From JAAYZB01 sp937958685 (GTDB taxonomy: Bacteria; Bacillota_I; Bacilli_A; Izemoplasmatales; Hujiaoplasmataceae), in assembly GCA_036824265.1 (NCBI GenBank), contig DAITAL010000004.1:1-64000 (forward strand): DNA of 64,000 nucleotides, in the 5' to 3' direction. The translations under genes were made by a program, and so were the position numbers. Below the pieces are notes generated by a model. That model was given only the letters and a program-made list of their open reading frames with translations. It ran no database searches and was not told the origin of the DNA. Each line of letters starts with the position of its first letter. The stretch's first letter is position 1. Positions 25,000-34,276 of this stretch are shown in pieces.

Positions 25000-26334
25000 A
25001 TGAAAAAACTTCTTTTGTCACTTGTATTGCTGATAGGCTTCGTTTCGGTTCTATCCGGATGCGGCGACGGCAATGCACTGGTTATTTGGGTTGGATCGGA
25101 ATCTGTCGATTTCTATCAAGAAAAAATGGATGACTATGTTGCCAACTATAATTTGGCTCATGAAGAAAAATTCCCTTACAAAGTCAAAGTCAAAGGCGTC
25201 GATACCGGTACTGCCGCGGCCACGTTCCTCGACGACACCGATGCCGGTGCCGACATCTTTACCGTTGCCCACGACAATCTCGGCAAACTGATCACGGGCG
25301 CCAGTGCCATTGCGCCTGTCACCGACCCCTTGTTGCTTGCGCAAATCGAGGCCGATAATCCCGACGCCTTCCTTGATGTTATCAAAGGCCAGGTGGGCGG
25401 TGTCACCTACACGTTCGGTGTTCCATATATCGCTCAAAGCCTTGTGTTGTATTATAACAAGGATTACATCACTCAAACTCAAGTCCAAACATGGGAGGGC
25501 ATCCTTGAGGCCGCCGTCGCAGCCAACAAACAAGCCTTGTCGTTGGCGGGAGCGGACGGTTTCAATAACTCGTTCCTGTTGCTGGCGATGAATGCGGATA
25601 CGAAAGCCACGTCGCTCAGGCTCTATGCCAACGGCGTTCAGGAAGACTGCTACGCCACCGGCGATGATTTGATAGCGATTTTTAAGTGGGGCCAGAGATT
25701 CTTCACGCATCCCAACGGAGGCAAGGCTCCGACCGATTCAGGTTGGGAGATCGAACTAAAGAATGAAGTGTCGCTATCGGTTATCAGCGGATCTTGGGAT
25801 TTCAGCGCCGCGCAAGCGGCTCTTGGAACCAAACTTGCGGTTGCGTCTTTGCCAACGTTCACGCTGACGGCTGAAGATGCCTATGGCACCGCTACGGAGG
25901 GAACCGTGATGCAATCCGGTTCCTTCACCGACACAAAGATGTTCGTGATGAAGAAAAATAGCGCCAAGGCTGATTATCTGCAAGGCATCCTCCTTTACCT
26001 TTCCAGCAAGGAAATCCAGGAAGAATCATTCGAGCAATGCGCTAATCTTCCCGCATACAAGAACGCCGTTGAAGAGTTCGAGGCTTTCGGAGCGGTCGAC
26101 ACCCTGGCCGGGCAACTGGCCTTGGCGCAAGTCGAGATGTTCTCCAACGGTATTCCTCAGCCGTTCGGATTTGCCAGCAGATACAACACCTACTATTATT
26201 CCAAAGGCACTCCGGATATGATCATGGATGTCTTAAGAAACAAAGATGGGGCTTTTGGCACCCACGCGGCCATCAAGGCTCAATTCGAAATAATCGAGGT
26301 CATCTGGAAAACGGGCATTCGCCCCACAGCATAA
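25000..26334 (+). CDS. Maltodextrin-type ABC transporter substrate-binding lipoprotein
   Basis: A 444-residue extracellular solute-binding protein (family 1, MalE-like). The signal peptide ends in the lipobox LSGC with Cys21 as lipid anchor. Segments such as ADIFTVAHDNLGKLI, GVPYIAQSLVLYYNKD and the C-terminal YNTYYYSKG are typical of oligosaccharide-binding proteins. It starts the operon (AAGGAG 8 nt upstream) with two permeases and an amylase. Maltodextrin specificity is inferred from the amylase and pullulanase neighbours. Confidence 0.88.
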   Translation: MKKLLLSLVLLIGFVSVLSGCGDGNALVIWVGSESVDFYQEKMDDYVANYNLAHEEKFPYKVKVKGVDTGTAAATFLDDTDAGADIFTVAHDNLGKLITGASAIAPVTDPLLLAQIEADNPDAFLDVIKGQVGGVTYTFGVPYIAQSLVLYYNKDYITQTQVQTWEGILEAAVAANKQALSLAGADGFNNSFLLLAMNADTKATSLRLYANGVQEDCYATGDDLIAIFKWGQRFFTHPNGGKAPTDSGWEIELKNEVSLSVISGSWDFSAAQAALGTKLAVASLPTFTLTAEDAYGTATEGTVMQSGSFTDTKMFVMKKNSAKADYLQGILLYLSSKEIQEESFEQCANLPAYKNAVEEFEAFGAVDTLAGQLALAQVEMFSNGIPQPFGFASRYNTYYYSKGTPDMIMDVLRNKDGAFGTHAAIKAQFEIIEVIWKTGIRPTA

Positions 26335-26376
26335 TCATCGGGCTTCTTTGAATACCCCAACGGTAAAGGAGACCAT

Positions 26377-27819
26377 ATGCAGGAAAACAATAATGCGCAA
26401 ATGAAGCGCGGGGTTCCCCGCTTCTTGCTTTCATTGGCCAAGCCTTTCGTGAATCTGGGTCTCGGAATCGCGAAACGAACCAAAGCGTTCATCGGACGAT
26501 TCCAAGACGGCGGCATTGGCACCAAAGTGTCGCACCTGATCATGGGTTTTGGCAACTTCTACCACAAACAGATCATCAAGGGCTTGTTGTATTTTCTGAT
26601 TCAGGTCGGCTTCCTGCTATTGATGATCCTCTCCCCGGAAGTCAACGGCACGCCGCTCGGTTTCAAGTCGATTCCCAATCTGATCACTTTGGGCACCGAG
26701 CCCGGAGACATCTTCACCCCGACCGACAACTCGATGCTGATGCTGCTCTTCGGCGTTGTGATTTTCGGAATCATTTCCATCTTCCTGTTTGCCTATTTTT
26801 CTAATATCAAGAGCGCCTATAAGGTGGATCTTGATATCCGGAGCGGAAAGCGGCCGTCATCATTCAAAGAGGATCTCCAGGATCTTCTCGACGGCCGGTT
26901 CCATATCGCGATGCTCACGCCGGCAATCATCGGGATCATCACCTTCACGGTGTTGCCGACGCTCTTCATGATCTTGATTGCCTTCACGAATTTCGACTCT
27001 GCCCATCCGGCCGGACAAGTTTTGTTCGAGTGGGTCGGTTTTAAGAATTTCGGGGATATTTTCGGCGGCGTCGGCGAGATTTCCGCCCGTTTCTGGTCGG
27101 TGCTCTCCTGGACCTTGATTTGGGCGTTTTTCGCTACTTCCACCTGCTATATCGGGGGCATCATGCTGGCGCTTCTCATAAACAAGAAGACGATCAAGGG
27201 CAAGAAGCTGTGGCGGACGATATTCGTGTTGACGATCGCCCTCCCGCAATTCATCTCGCTGCTTGCCGTGAGAAACCTGCTGTCTGAATACGGACCGCTC
27301 AATTCTTTCTTGGTCAACGTCGGCCTGCTCGAACAACCGATCCAATTCCTGGCCAACGCCAACGATCCTTGGACCGCTAGGGTCACGATCATCATCATCA
27401 ACATTTGGATCGGCGTTCCCTATACGATGCTGATGACAAGCGGGATTTTGATGAACGTTCCCCAGGACCTTTACGAGGCCGCCCAGATCGATGGCGCCAA
27501 CAAACGGCAGTCGTTTTTCCACATCACGGTGCCTTACATCCTTTTCGTCACCGCGCCGTATCTGATCACATCCTTCATCGGCAACATCACGAGTTTCAAT
27601 GTCATCTATCTGCTCACGGGCGGAGCCCCCACCGTCTCGGGATACACGGCCGGCTCCACCGATCTCTTGGTGACCTGGCTCTATAAACTGACAATCGATC
27701 AAAGCGAGTATAACATCGGTTCCGTGGTCGCGATCATGACCTTCATCATCACGGCAACCGCGACGCTCCTCACCTACAGACGCACGAAAACCTATAAAGA
27801 GGAGGACGCTTTCCAATGA
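26377..27819 (+). CDS. Maltodextrin-type ABC permease, MalF-like
   Basis: A 480-residue inner-membrane permease. An N-terminal part with two to three membrane segments (about 55-160) precedes the transport domain. The EAA loop used to contact the ATPase is LYEAAQIDGANKRQSFFHITVP near the C-terminal third. AAAGGAG is spaced 7 nt before the ATG. The importer ATPase is not encoded here; a shared MalK/MsmK elsewhere is likely. Confidence 0.9.
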   Translation: MQENNNAQMKRGVPRFLLSLAKPFVNLGLGIAKRTKAFIGRFQDGGIGTKVSHLIMGFGNFYHKQIIKGLLYFLIQVGFLLLMILSPEVNGTPLGFKSIPNLITLGTEPGDIFTPTDNSMLMLLFGVVIFGIISIFLFAYFSNIKSAYKVDLDIRSGKRPSSFKEDLQDLLDGRFHIAMLTPAIIGIITFTVLPTLFMILIAFTNFDSAHPAGQVLFEWVGFKNFGDIFGGVGEISARFWSVLSWTLIWAFFATSTCYIGGIMLALLINKKTIKGKKLWRTIFVLTIALPQFISLLAVRNLLSEYGPLNSFLVNVGLLEQPIQFLANANDPWTARVTIIIINIWIGVPYTMLMTSGILMNVPQDLYEAAQIDGANKRQSFFHITVPYILFVTAPYLITSFIGNITSFNVIYLLTGGAPTVSGYTAGSTDLLVTWLYKLTIDQSEYNIGSVVAIMTFIITATATLLTYRRTKTYKEEDAFQ

Positions 27820-28724
27820 TGCAGACATCGACCGGCGCTCCCGTCGCCAAGCAATTCCGTAGTGTCAAGGCGATGGAAAGAACCTCTTCGATTCTTTCCT
27901 ACATCGTCATCATCGCGTTGTCTTTGATTTGGCTTTATCCGATCGTCTGGATCCTGCTCAATTCATTCCGCACGGAGTACAACGACCAAAACCAGTTGGT
28001 CGGCATCGTCGTCTCGCATTATTTTCCGAAGCAGATTGGCTTTGAGAATTTCCGTCGACTGTTTTTACAGACCGAATTCCCCAAGTGGTTCCTCAACACT
28101 TTGTTTGTCTCTTCAATCTCGTTCATCATTTCCACGTTGCTCACCCTTTGTGTCGCCTATGTCATGAGTAAATTGCGTTTCTCGTTCCGCAAAAAGTTCC
28201 TCAATCTCGCCATCATTCTCGGGCTTTTCCCCGGATTCATGTCGATGATCGCGATCTACTACATCCTCAAGGCACTGGGGCTCACGCAGACGCTCTTTGC
28301 CTTGATTCTCGTCTATTCAGCGGGGGCCGGGCTTGGTTTCTATGTTGCCAAGGGCTTCTTTGACATCATCCCCAATTCCTTGATCGAATCCGCCAGGCTC
28401 GACGGCGCGACGAATGCGAGGATCTTTCGCAGCATCATCCTGCCGATTTCGAAACCGATCATCATATACACGGCCTTGTTGGCCTTCACGGGCCCATGGA
28501 TGGACTTCATCTTCGCCCGCGTCATCCTCGGCGAGACCAACACCCATCTCCATACGGTTGCGGTCGGTCTTTATTACATGCGTTACGGTGAACGAGTCGA
28601 TTCCAACAACTTCACTGTTTTTGCGGCTGGCTGCGTCTGTGTTGCCATCCCGATCGTGACGTTGTTCCTGGCGATGCAGAAATACTACATCGAGGGCGTT
28701 ACAGCGGGATCGGTCAAAGGATAA
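27816..28724 (+). CDS. Maltodextrin-type ABC permease, MalG-like
   Basis: A 302-residue partner permease with six predicted membrane helices. The EAA motif is IESARLDGATNARIFRSIILPISKP, the MalG form. The start ATG overlaps the preceding permease stop (ATGA), ensuring equal synthesis of the two subunits. The C-terminal YYIEGVTAGSVKG is the usual MalG end. Confidence 0.92.
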   Translation: MMQTSTGAPVAKQFRSVKAMERTSSILSYIVIIALSLIWLYPIVWILLNSFRTEYNDQNQLVGIVVSHYFPKQIGFENFRRLFLQTEFPKWFLNTLFVSSISFIISTLLTLCVAYVMSKLRFSFRKKFLNLAIILGLFPGFMSMIAIYYILKALGLTQTLFALILVYSAGAGLGFYVAKGFFDIIPNSLIESARLDGATNARIFRSIILPISKPIIIYTALLAFTGPWMDFIFARVILGETNTHLHTVAVGLYYMRYGERVDSNNFTVFAAGCVCVAIPIVTLFLAMQKYYIEGVTAGSVKG

Positions 28725-28751
28725 CAATCTCATCTTGAAAGCGGTGAACCG

Positions 28752-30350
28752 ATGCGAAAAATCATGCTTCCCATTTTGGGTTTTTTGGTTGCTTGCGGTC
28801 TATGTGCCTGCAACACCATGCCCAAAGAACACGTCGTCACCGACGCTAAACTGATGACAGAAATCATTGATGACAACAATCGCGTTTATTATGAAGTGTT
28901 TGTTCACGCCTTTTCGGATAGCGACAAGGACGGCATTGGCGACCTCAGAGGTTTGATCGACAGGCTCGATTACCTCAACGACGGCGATCCTAATTCCGGA
29001 AAGAGTCTCGGGGTCCAGGGTCTTTGGCTGATGCCGATCATGCCATCGCCGAGCTATCACAAATATGATGTCAAGGATTACAAGGACATCGATCCGGCAT
29101 ACGGCACGCTCGCCGATTTTGCCGATCTGATCGCCGCTTGCGACGAGCGCGGCATCGATGTGATCATCGACCTGGTCTTGAATCACACCTCGAACGCACA
29201 CCCCTGGTTCACCGCGGCCCGGCGTGCGATGCGCGATGGCGATACCGAAAGCAAGTATCTCGATTACTACACGCTGGTGACATCTTCCGAAAAGGAATCC
29301 GGAAAAACCTATCACACATTCTATGGCGATTACTTTTATGAGGGCAATTTCTCCGGAACCATGCCCGAACTCAACCTTGACAACGCCGATGTCCGTGAGG
29401 AAATCATCGATATCGTCACTTTTTGGTATGGCCTTGGCGTCAAGGGGTTTCGTCTGGACGCGATCAAATATGCCTATCTTGGCGAAGAGTCCCGCAATGT
29501 CGAGTTTTGGAATTGGTTTGCGGCAGAATGCCGGAAAATCCTCCCCGACACCTACATTGTCGGCGAGGTTTGGAGCGGCGATTCCCTGATTGCGCCATAC
29601 TATGAGTGTTTCAGCAACTTCGACTTCGGAATGTCACAATCGATGGGCGCAATCGCTGTGACCGCCAACGGCATGGATTCCGTCAATTGGTATGTCGCCT
29701 ATCTCAATTCCTACCGAAACCTCATCGCAAGCATCAATCCCGACGCGATCCTCACGCCATTCATCTCGAATCACGACATGAACCGCGCCGCTGGATACTT
29801 GAGTGTCGCCGATTACCGGATGCACATGGCTACCAATCTCTATTTATGGACGTTTGGCACTCCGTTTCTTTATTATGGCGAGGAAATCGGGATGAAAGGC
29901 ATTCGCGGCACGGAACAGACCGACGCCAACCGGCGCTTGGCAATGCTGTGGGGCGATCGGGACAAAGTGGCGGATCCCCCGGGTGCCACCTACAACCCCA
30001 AGAATCAGACCAATGGCACCGTCAAGAGCCAAATCGGGGATGCCGACAGCCTTTACAACCATTACAAGAAAGTCATCATGCTGCGGAACGCCAATCCGGA
30101 AATCGCCCGCGGCGCCTATACGCCTTTAAACTTCCCCGATCATGAATATTTCGGCGGTTTCCTCTCGACTTGGCAAGACGCCACTGTCGGCGTCTTCCAC
30201 AATACCGGTCTTTCTGAGGTGACGATCGATCTATCCCAGTACTCGAGTTACCAATTTACGCAAATCAGGGGTTGGGCCGGCAAGGGCAGCTCCCAGTTGG
30301 AAGGCCAGATTCTCACCTTGTCCGGGCTTACCAGTGTGATCCTCGGGTGA
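28752..30350 (+). CDS. Lipoprotein alpha-amylase (GH13)
   Basis: A 532-residue GH13 glycoside hydrolase with a lipoprotein signal (Cys15 in LVAC or Cys20 in LCAC). Catalytic residues are visible: nucleophile Asp near 236 in GFRLDAIKYA, acid Glu near 272 in IVGEVWSG and transition-state Asp near 342 in FISNHDMNR. QGLWLMPIMPSPSYHKYDVKDY and DLVLNHTSNAHPWF are GH13 regions. It probably cuts malto-oligosaccharides at the cell surface for the importer encoded just upstream (28 nt gap). Confidence 0.92.
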   Translation: MRKIMLPILGFLVACGLCACNTMPKEHVVTDAKLMTEIIDDNNRVYYEVFVHAFSDSDKDGIGDLRGLIDRLDYLNDGDPNSGKSLGVQGLWLMPIMPSPSYHKYDVKDYKDIDPAYGTLADFADLIAACDERGIDVIIDLVLNHTSNAHPWFTAARRAMRDGDTESKYLDYYTLVTSSEKESGKTYHTFYGDYFYEGNFSGTMPELNLDNADVREEIIDIVTFWYGLGVKGFRLDAIKYAYLGEESRNVEFWNWFAAECRKILPDTYIVGEVWSGDSLIAPYYECFSNFDFGMSQSMGAIAVTANGMDSVNWYVAYLNSYRNLIASINPDAILTPFISNHDMNRAAGYLSVADYRMHMATNLYLWTFGTPFLYYGEEIGMKGIRGTEQTDANRRLAMLWGDRDKVADPPGATYNPKNQTNGTVKSQIGDADSLYNHYKKVIMLRNANPEIARGAYTPLNFPDHEYFGGFLSTWQDATVGVFHNTGLSEVTIDLSQYSSYQFTQIRGWAGKGSSQLEGQILTLSGLTSVILG

Positions 30351-30393
30351 TGATGCAAGCGGTTTCATATTTTGCATTGCTTTTGGGGGTTTG

Positions 30394-30422
30394 TTGACAC
30401 TCACAATGCGTAGTGATAGAAT
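30394..30422 (+). promoter_or_regulatory. Promoter of the small starch-binding-like lipoprotein gene
   Basis: TTGACA (30394-30399), 17 nt spacer, TAGAAT (30417-30422) with an extended TGA. It gives the small lipoprotein gene its own strong transcription in addition to read-through from the operon. Confidence 0.82.
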
Positions 30423-30463
30423 AAAAGGTAGATTTCATTATAAATAAAGAAAAGGAGAAGTGT

Positions 30464-31033
30464 ATGAAAAAACTACTGGCAATAATTCTTGGCTTGTTTC
30501 TAACCCTTGGTTTGTTCGGGTGCGTAAGCGATGACATTCTCGCAAACGCCGCCAAGGAGTATTATGCAACCGGTAACTTCAATGGCTGGGACACCAAGGT
30601 CGATGGCAAGATGACCGCAATTGCGAGAAGCGACGAGAGACTTACCGCAAGTGTCAGACGGCAGACAAGAAACGCGACGGCTTTATATCTTTTTGAGGTC
30701 ACGCTTCCCGCTACTGAGGCCGGCTGGACAGTGCAGTACAAGATCGGTAAAGGCGAACTGACAACCTATGATGCCAATCTCACCATCAAGGTCATCCGCA
30801 CACCTGTTGGCGATCCCGACACCCGCGATTTCTGGGCGCAATCACCGGAAAGCGGCGAGATCAAGAACCTGACGCCAAAGACGATGTACATTCCCCCATT
30901 CATTGAGGAAAACGTCGACAACGCTGGCGGCTGGAACGACAACCCGATCGCTTTTGAAGCCGGAACTTATTATTTGGTCTTTGTTGAGTACGCCAACAAC
31001 ACCAAAGCGATGGCTTTGATCGAAAAACCGTAA
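30464..31033 (+). CDS. Small lipoprotein with a starch-binding-like domain
   Basis: A 189-residue lipoprotein (lipobox LFGC, Cys20). The mature part begins YYATGNFNGWD, a pattern shared by SusE/SusF-type and CBM48-like carbohydrate-binding domains, and the strand-rich remainder (VTLPATEAGWTVQYKIGKGEL, AGTYYLVFVEYANNTKAM) fits a single beta-sandwich. No catalytic residues are seen. Its own strong promoter and a terminator directly after it suggest an abundant surface protein that may hold starch near the amylase. The binding role is inference. Confidence 0.7.
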   Translation: MKKLLAIILGLFLTLGLFGCVSDDILANAAKEYYATGNFNGWDTKVDGKMTAIARSDERLTASVRRQTRNATALYLFEVTLPATEAGWTVQYKIGKGELTTYDANLTIKVIRTPVGDPDTRDFWAQSPESGEIKNLTPKTMYIPPFIEENVDNAGGWNDNPIAFEAGTYYLVFVEYANNTKAMALIEKP

Positions 31034-31046
31034 TAACACCATCCAA

Positions 31047-31082
31047 GAAAACGGCAGTGGAATTCTCCACCGCCGTTTTTTT
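31047..31082. terminator. Bidirectional intrinsic terminator
   Basis: AAAACGGC-A-GTGGA and TCCAC-C-GCCGTTTT pair around a 4-nt ATTC loop, followed by T7 on the plus strand and T4 on the minus strand. It separates the convergent small lipoprotein gene (plus) and the fructose-bisphosphatase gene (minus). Confidence 0.88.
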
Positions 31083-33039
31083 ATGCCTTTTCCTTGATTG
31101 ATCCCGCCCGGTACGCTTCGAGAAGCTTGTAGAGATCCCGGATGCGTTCCTTGATCTCCTCGCCCTTGTCGGTATCATAGAGGTAAGTCCTGGTGACGTT
31201 GATTTCCTCGCTTCTGGTCACCGAGACGATATCCCGTTCTTCCTGAATCAGTTCCACGTAGTTTTGAAAACGCTCGTGGGAGACGAGAAAGTAGGCGTGC
31301 GAGTCGCTGATCATGCTATAGCCGCCGATCGAGGTCCGGTCGGAATACTGCTTGCTCATACCGCCGTCGATCGAATAGATCTTCTTGTCGGCGAGGATGA
31401 CTTCGTCGCCCCTGGTCACATCGAGCGGCACATGGCCGTTGATGAGTTTTGCCCTGGCAAAGTCCATGCCGAAGTCCTGGAAGATCATTCTCAGGACTTT
31501 TTCTTCCGTACGGAGACGATAATAGGGGTCGTTGTGCTCCTTGTGGGTCTCCTTGTCTTTGATGAAATAACGCTCGAATGTCTTCATCTGGTGTTTTCCG
31601 AAAAGCGGGCTCGCCGGGCCTTGCCAAAGCATCAGGAAGTAGTCTTTGTTGGGGTTGTTTTTGGCATAGCGGTCCAGATATGCCTGGCGGATCTTCTTCT
31701 CAAGGATATCGAAAAGCGCCTTGCCGAAAAATGATTCGCCGTCGACGACGAATTCCCGGAACTTGCCGTCTTCGGTCATCGGAATGTTGGCGTGAAACAG
31801 CAGGTTGTTGTTGTAGCGCAAATACATCGAGCCGTATTGGAACATGTATCTCGCATGCTCCTGCAGCATCTCGTTGTGGAGGAACAACTGGGTCAGGTGG
31901 TCGATGACTTCCCTTTCTTCGTTGGTCAGCCTGTAGGGGTCCTTGGTGAAATCGACGGTGGGAAAGAGACACTCAAGCAACGGATGATCCTTGCCGCCCA
32001 AAGACAAGGTTTTGTTCTTGCTGTCGATCTTGTCCAGCAACAGGCGCTCATCGAGTCCGAACTCGGGATGGCGGGCGATGATCTTCTTCTCCAGTTTGAA
32101 CTGAATGATGGCGATCGCCTTGTGGATCTTGGCGACAAAGGAGAGGTCTTCTTCGGATTTGTATTCGCAGTTTTCACCTTTGGGATAGAACTCGGTGCAG
32201 GGATCGTTGCGATAGTATTTGGCGGCGAATCTGGCGAGGGGCAGGATGTTGATGCCATAGCCGTCCTCGAAGCAATCGAGGTTGTTGTAACGGGCGGCGA
32301 TGCGGATGACGTTGGCGACCATGATTTCCGAGCCGCTGGCGGCTCCGAGAAAACTGATGTCGTGGTTGCCCCATTGGATGTCGACATTGGTCTTCTTGAG
32401 CAGCTTTTCCATGACGAGGTGCGGACTGGGGCCGCGATCGAAGATGTCGCCGACGATATGCAGCCTGTCGACGGCGAGATTGCGAATGAAACGGCTGATC
32501 TCGACGATGAACTTCTTTTCTCTTTTGGTTTGGAAGATAGCGTCGACGATCGCGTTGTAATAGCGTTCCTTGTCCTCGTGGCTGTTTGATTCGTAGAGCA
32601 GTTCGGTGATGATGTAGGCAAATTCATCCGGCAGGGTCTTCTGGACCTTGCTTTTGGTGTATTTGGTGGCGATGTGCCGACAGATCGCGATCATCTGGAA
32701 GAGGGTGTCCTTGAGCAGCGCCAGATACTTCTCTCGTGAGAGTTTTTCCTGATACTTGTTGAGCATGTCGGTGGGATAGTAGATGAAAAATGCCAGGCGG
32801 TTCTTGTCGGTTTCCGCCATCTGCGTGAAGATCAGGTCGATTTTCTCCTTGATGATTCCCGAAGCGTTTTTCAGATAATGGTTGAAAGCGTCGTATTCAC
32901 CATGGACATCCGCCAAAAAGACTTCTGTGCCTTTTGGCAGATGTAAAATCGCGCTCAGGTTGATGATCTCGCTCGCAGCGGCCTGGACTGTCGGATAGTC
33001 GACGCTCAAAAGTTCAAGGTATTTCTTTTCGTAGAACAC
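31081..33039 (-). CDS. fbp: Fructose-1,6-bisphosphatase, class III
   Basis: A 652-residue Firmicutes-type FBPase hydrolysing fructose-1,6-bisphosphate in gluconeogenesis. The metallophosphoesterase motifs are FLADVHGEYDAFNHYL, VGDIFDRGP, IQWGNHDI and INGHVPLDV. The start codon is GTG with AGGGGG upstream. It follows the DUF819 gene by 48 nt, so it may be its third cistron. Expected in an organism living on amino acids that must build sugars. Confidence 0.95.
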   Translation of the reverse strand: MFYEKKYLELLSVDYPTVQAAASEIINLSAILHLPKGTEVFLADVHGEYDAFNHYLKNASGIIKEKIDLIFTQMAETDKNRLAFFIYYPTDMLNKYQEKLSREKYLALLKDTLFQMIAICRHIATKYTKSKVQKTLPDEFAYIITELLYESNSHEDKERYYNAIVDAIFQTKREKKFIVEISRFIRNLAVDRLHIVGDIFDRGPSPHLVMEKLLKKTNVDIQWGNHDISFLGAASGSEIMVANVIRIAARYNNLDCFEDGYGINILPLARFAAKYYRNDPCTEFYPKGENCEYKSEEDLSFVAKIHKAIAIIQFKLEKKIIARHPEFGLDERLLLDKIDSKNKTLSLGGKDHPLLECLFPTVDFTKDPYRLTNEEREVIDHLTQLFLHNEMLQEHARYMFQYGSMYLRYNNNLLFHANIPMTEDGKFREFVVDGESFFGKALFDILEKKIRQAYLDRYAKNNPNKDYFLMLWQGPASPLFGKHQMKTFERYFIKDKETHKEHNDPYYRLRTEEKVLRMIFQDFGMDFARAKLINGHVPLDVTRGDEVILADKKIYSIDGGMSKQYSDRTSIGGYSMISDSHAYFLVSHERFQNYVELIQEERDIVSVTRSEEINVTRTYLYDTDKGEEIKERIRDLYKLLEAYRAGSIKEKA

Positions 33040-33087
33040 ACTGATACCCCCTTGTGTTGGTTCTTGACTGCATTTCGACTCCTAGGC

Positions 33088-34275
33088 TCACAAAAGCAGA
33101 AGCAGGCCGATGCCCATACCGAGGAAAGTGCCGATCGCATAACCGATCGAACCGCAGATCAGGCCGGGCACGGTCAATGCGTCGTTCTTGATCTGTTTCG
33201 TGATTGCGGGGATGAACGCCGGGCCGTAGATGCCGGCCGTGGCCGTCACCATCGTGCAGTCGACGTCGATTTTGAGGAGCCGGGAGAAGAACACGTGCAG
33301 GATGAAGCCGCCGATGGTCACAAAGACGAAAACGAGCATGATTCGAAAGAAACTACCCTGGATCTTGCTCAGGTCCATCGAGGAAGCGAGCGCGAACGAA
33401 AAAACGAGGATCAGATACTGGCCGACGACATTCGTGCCCTTCACTTCCCTGATTTTCTTGTTGAATGATCCGACAATCCCGAGCACGGTGACGGTGATCA
33501 TCATCGTCGGTACCAGAAGGTCGGTCATCTTGCCTTCCTGCATCCCGAGGATCACCCATAGAAGCAGACCCAACACCGCCCCGAGGATGGCTATCCCAAA
33601 GGCGAGGAAAAACGTTTTGACAAGCGGCTTGGACTGCTTGAATTCCTTAAGGTTGAGTTCTTCGGTATTGGTGATCGCCGATGCCTCGCGCATATAGGTG
33701 TCGGCGGATGACTCCGGCAGGAACCTGGCAAGCAATGGCTTGCACAAAAGCAAAAGGAACATGTAGAAGACCGCGCCGATCATCATGTCAGAGAGGTTGG
33801 CGATGCCGATCGTGGTCGCATCCAGACCGAAAATATTGCCGATGGCGTTGAGGTTGGGCGTGCCGCCGGTATAGACGCCGATCGCCATCCCCGAGAGTTC
33901 GGCGCCTTTTTCCAAATTCCTACCATAGAGGAAGAACGTCAGCGCGGAGACGATCGTCACCGAGACGATCATCGAGGCAAATGACAAAAGGACTTTTTTC
34001 GACAGTTTCTTTGCCTCTTTGAGGTTCGAACTGAAAAGCAGCAAGGGGATCGCGATGCCGATCGCGACATGCGAGCCGATCTCACCGATATCGGTGTTGA
34101 TCGTGATTTGAACGCCGAGCTCGCGCAAGCCGAAAATCACCAGTGCGACCAAGAGGCCAAGAAGATAGGCGGTTCCGATCGTGCCCAGCAGTTTCGTCAG
34201 TTTGAAGTTGTGGTACCTGATGATGAAATAGGGGACGATGAAGATCGCGATGACCTGAATGATGCTGTAGACCAT
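33088..34275 (-). CDS. DUF819 (YjcL-like) integral membrane protein
   Basis: A 395-residue membrane protein with about ten hydrophobic helices. It belongs to the DUF819 family by the segments GSHVAIGIAIPLLLFSSNL, YTGGTPNLNAIG and VTATAGIYGPAFIPAI, which resemble the paired-repeat plan of GltS-like carriers. Function unknown; a transporter is plausible. The ATG at 34275 is used because the longer frame upstream only overlaps the preceding gene. One nt separates it from that gene, so they are co-transcribed. Confidence 0.8.
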   Translation of the reverse strand: MVYSIIQVIAIFIVPYFIIRYHNFKLTKLLGTIGTAYLLGLLVALVIFGLRELGVQITINTDIGEIGSHVAIGIAIPLLLFSSNLKEAKKLSKKVLLSFASMIVSVTIVSALTFFLYGRNLEKGAELSGMAIGVYTGGTPNLNAIGNIFGLDATTIGIANLSDMMIGAVFYMFLLLLCKPLLARFLPESSADTYMREASAITNTEELNLKEFKQSKPLVKTFFLAFGIAILGAVLGLLLWVILGMQEGKMTDLLVPTMMITVTVLGIVGSFNKKIREVKGTNVVGQYLILVFSFALASSMDLSKIQGSFFRIMLVFVFVTIGGFILHVFFSRLLKIDVDCTMVTATAGIYGPAFIPAITKQIKNDALTVPGLICGSIGYAIGTFLGMGIGLLLLL

Positions 34276-34276
34276 A

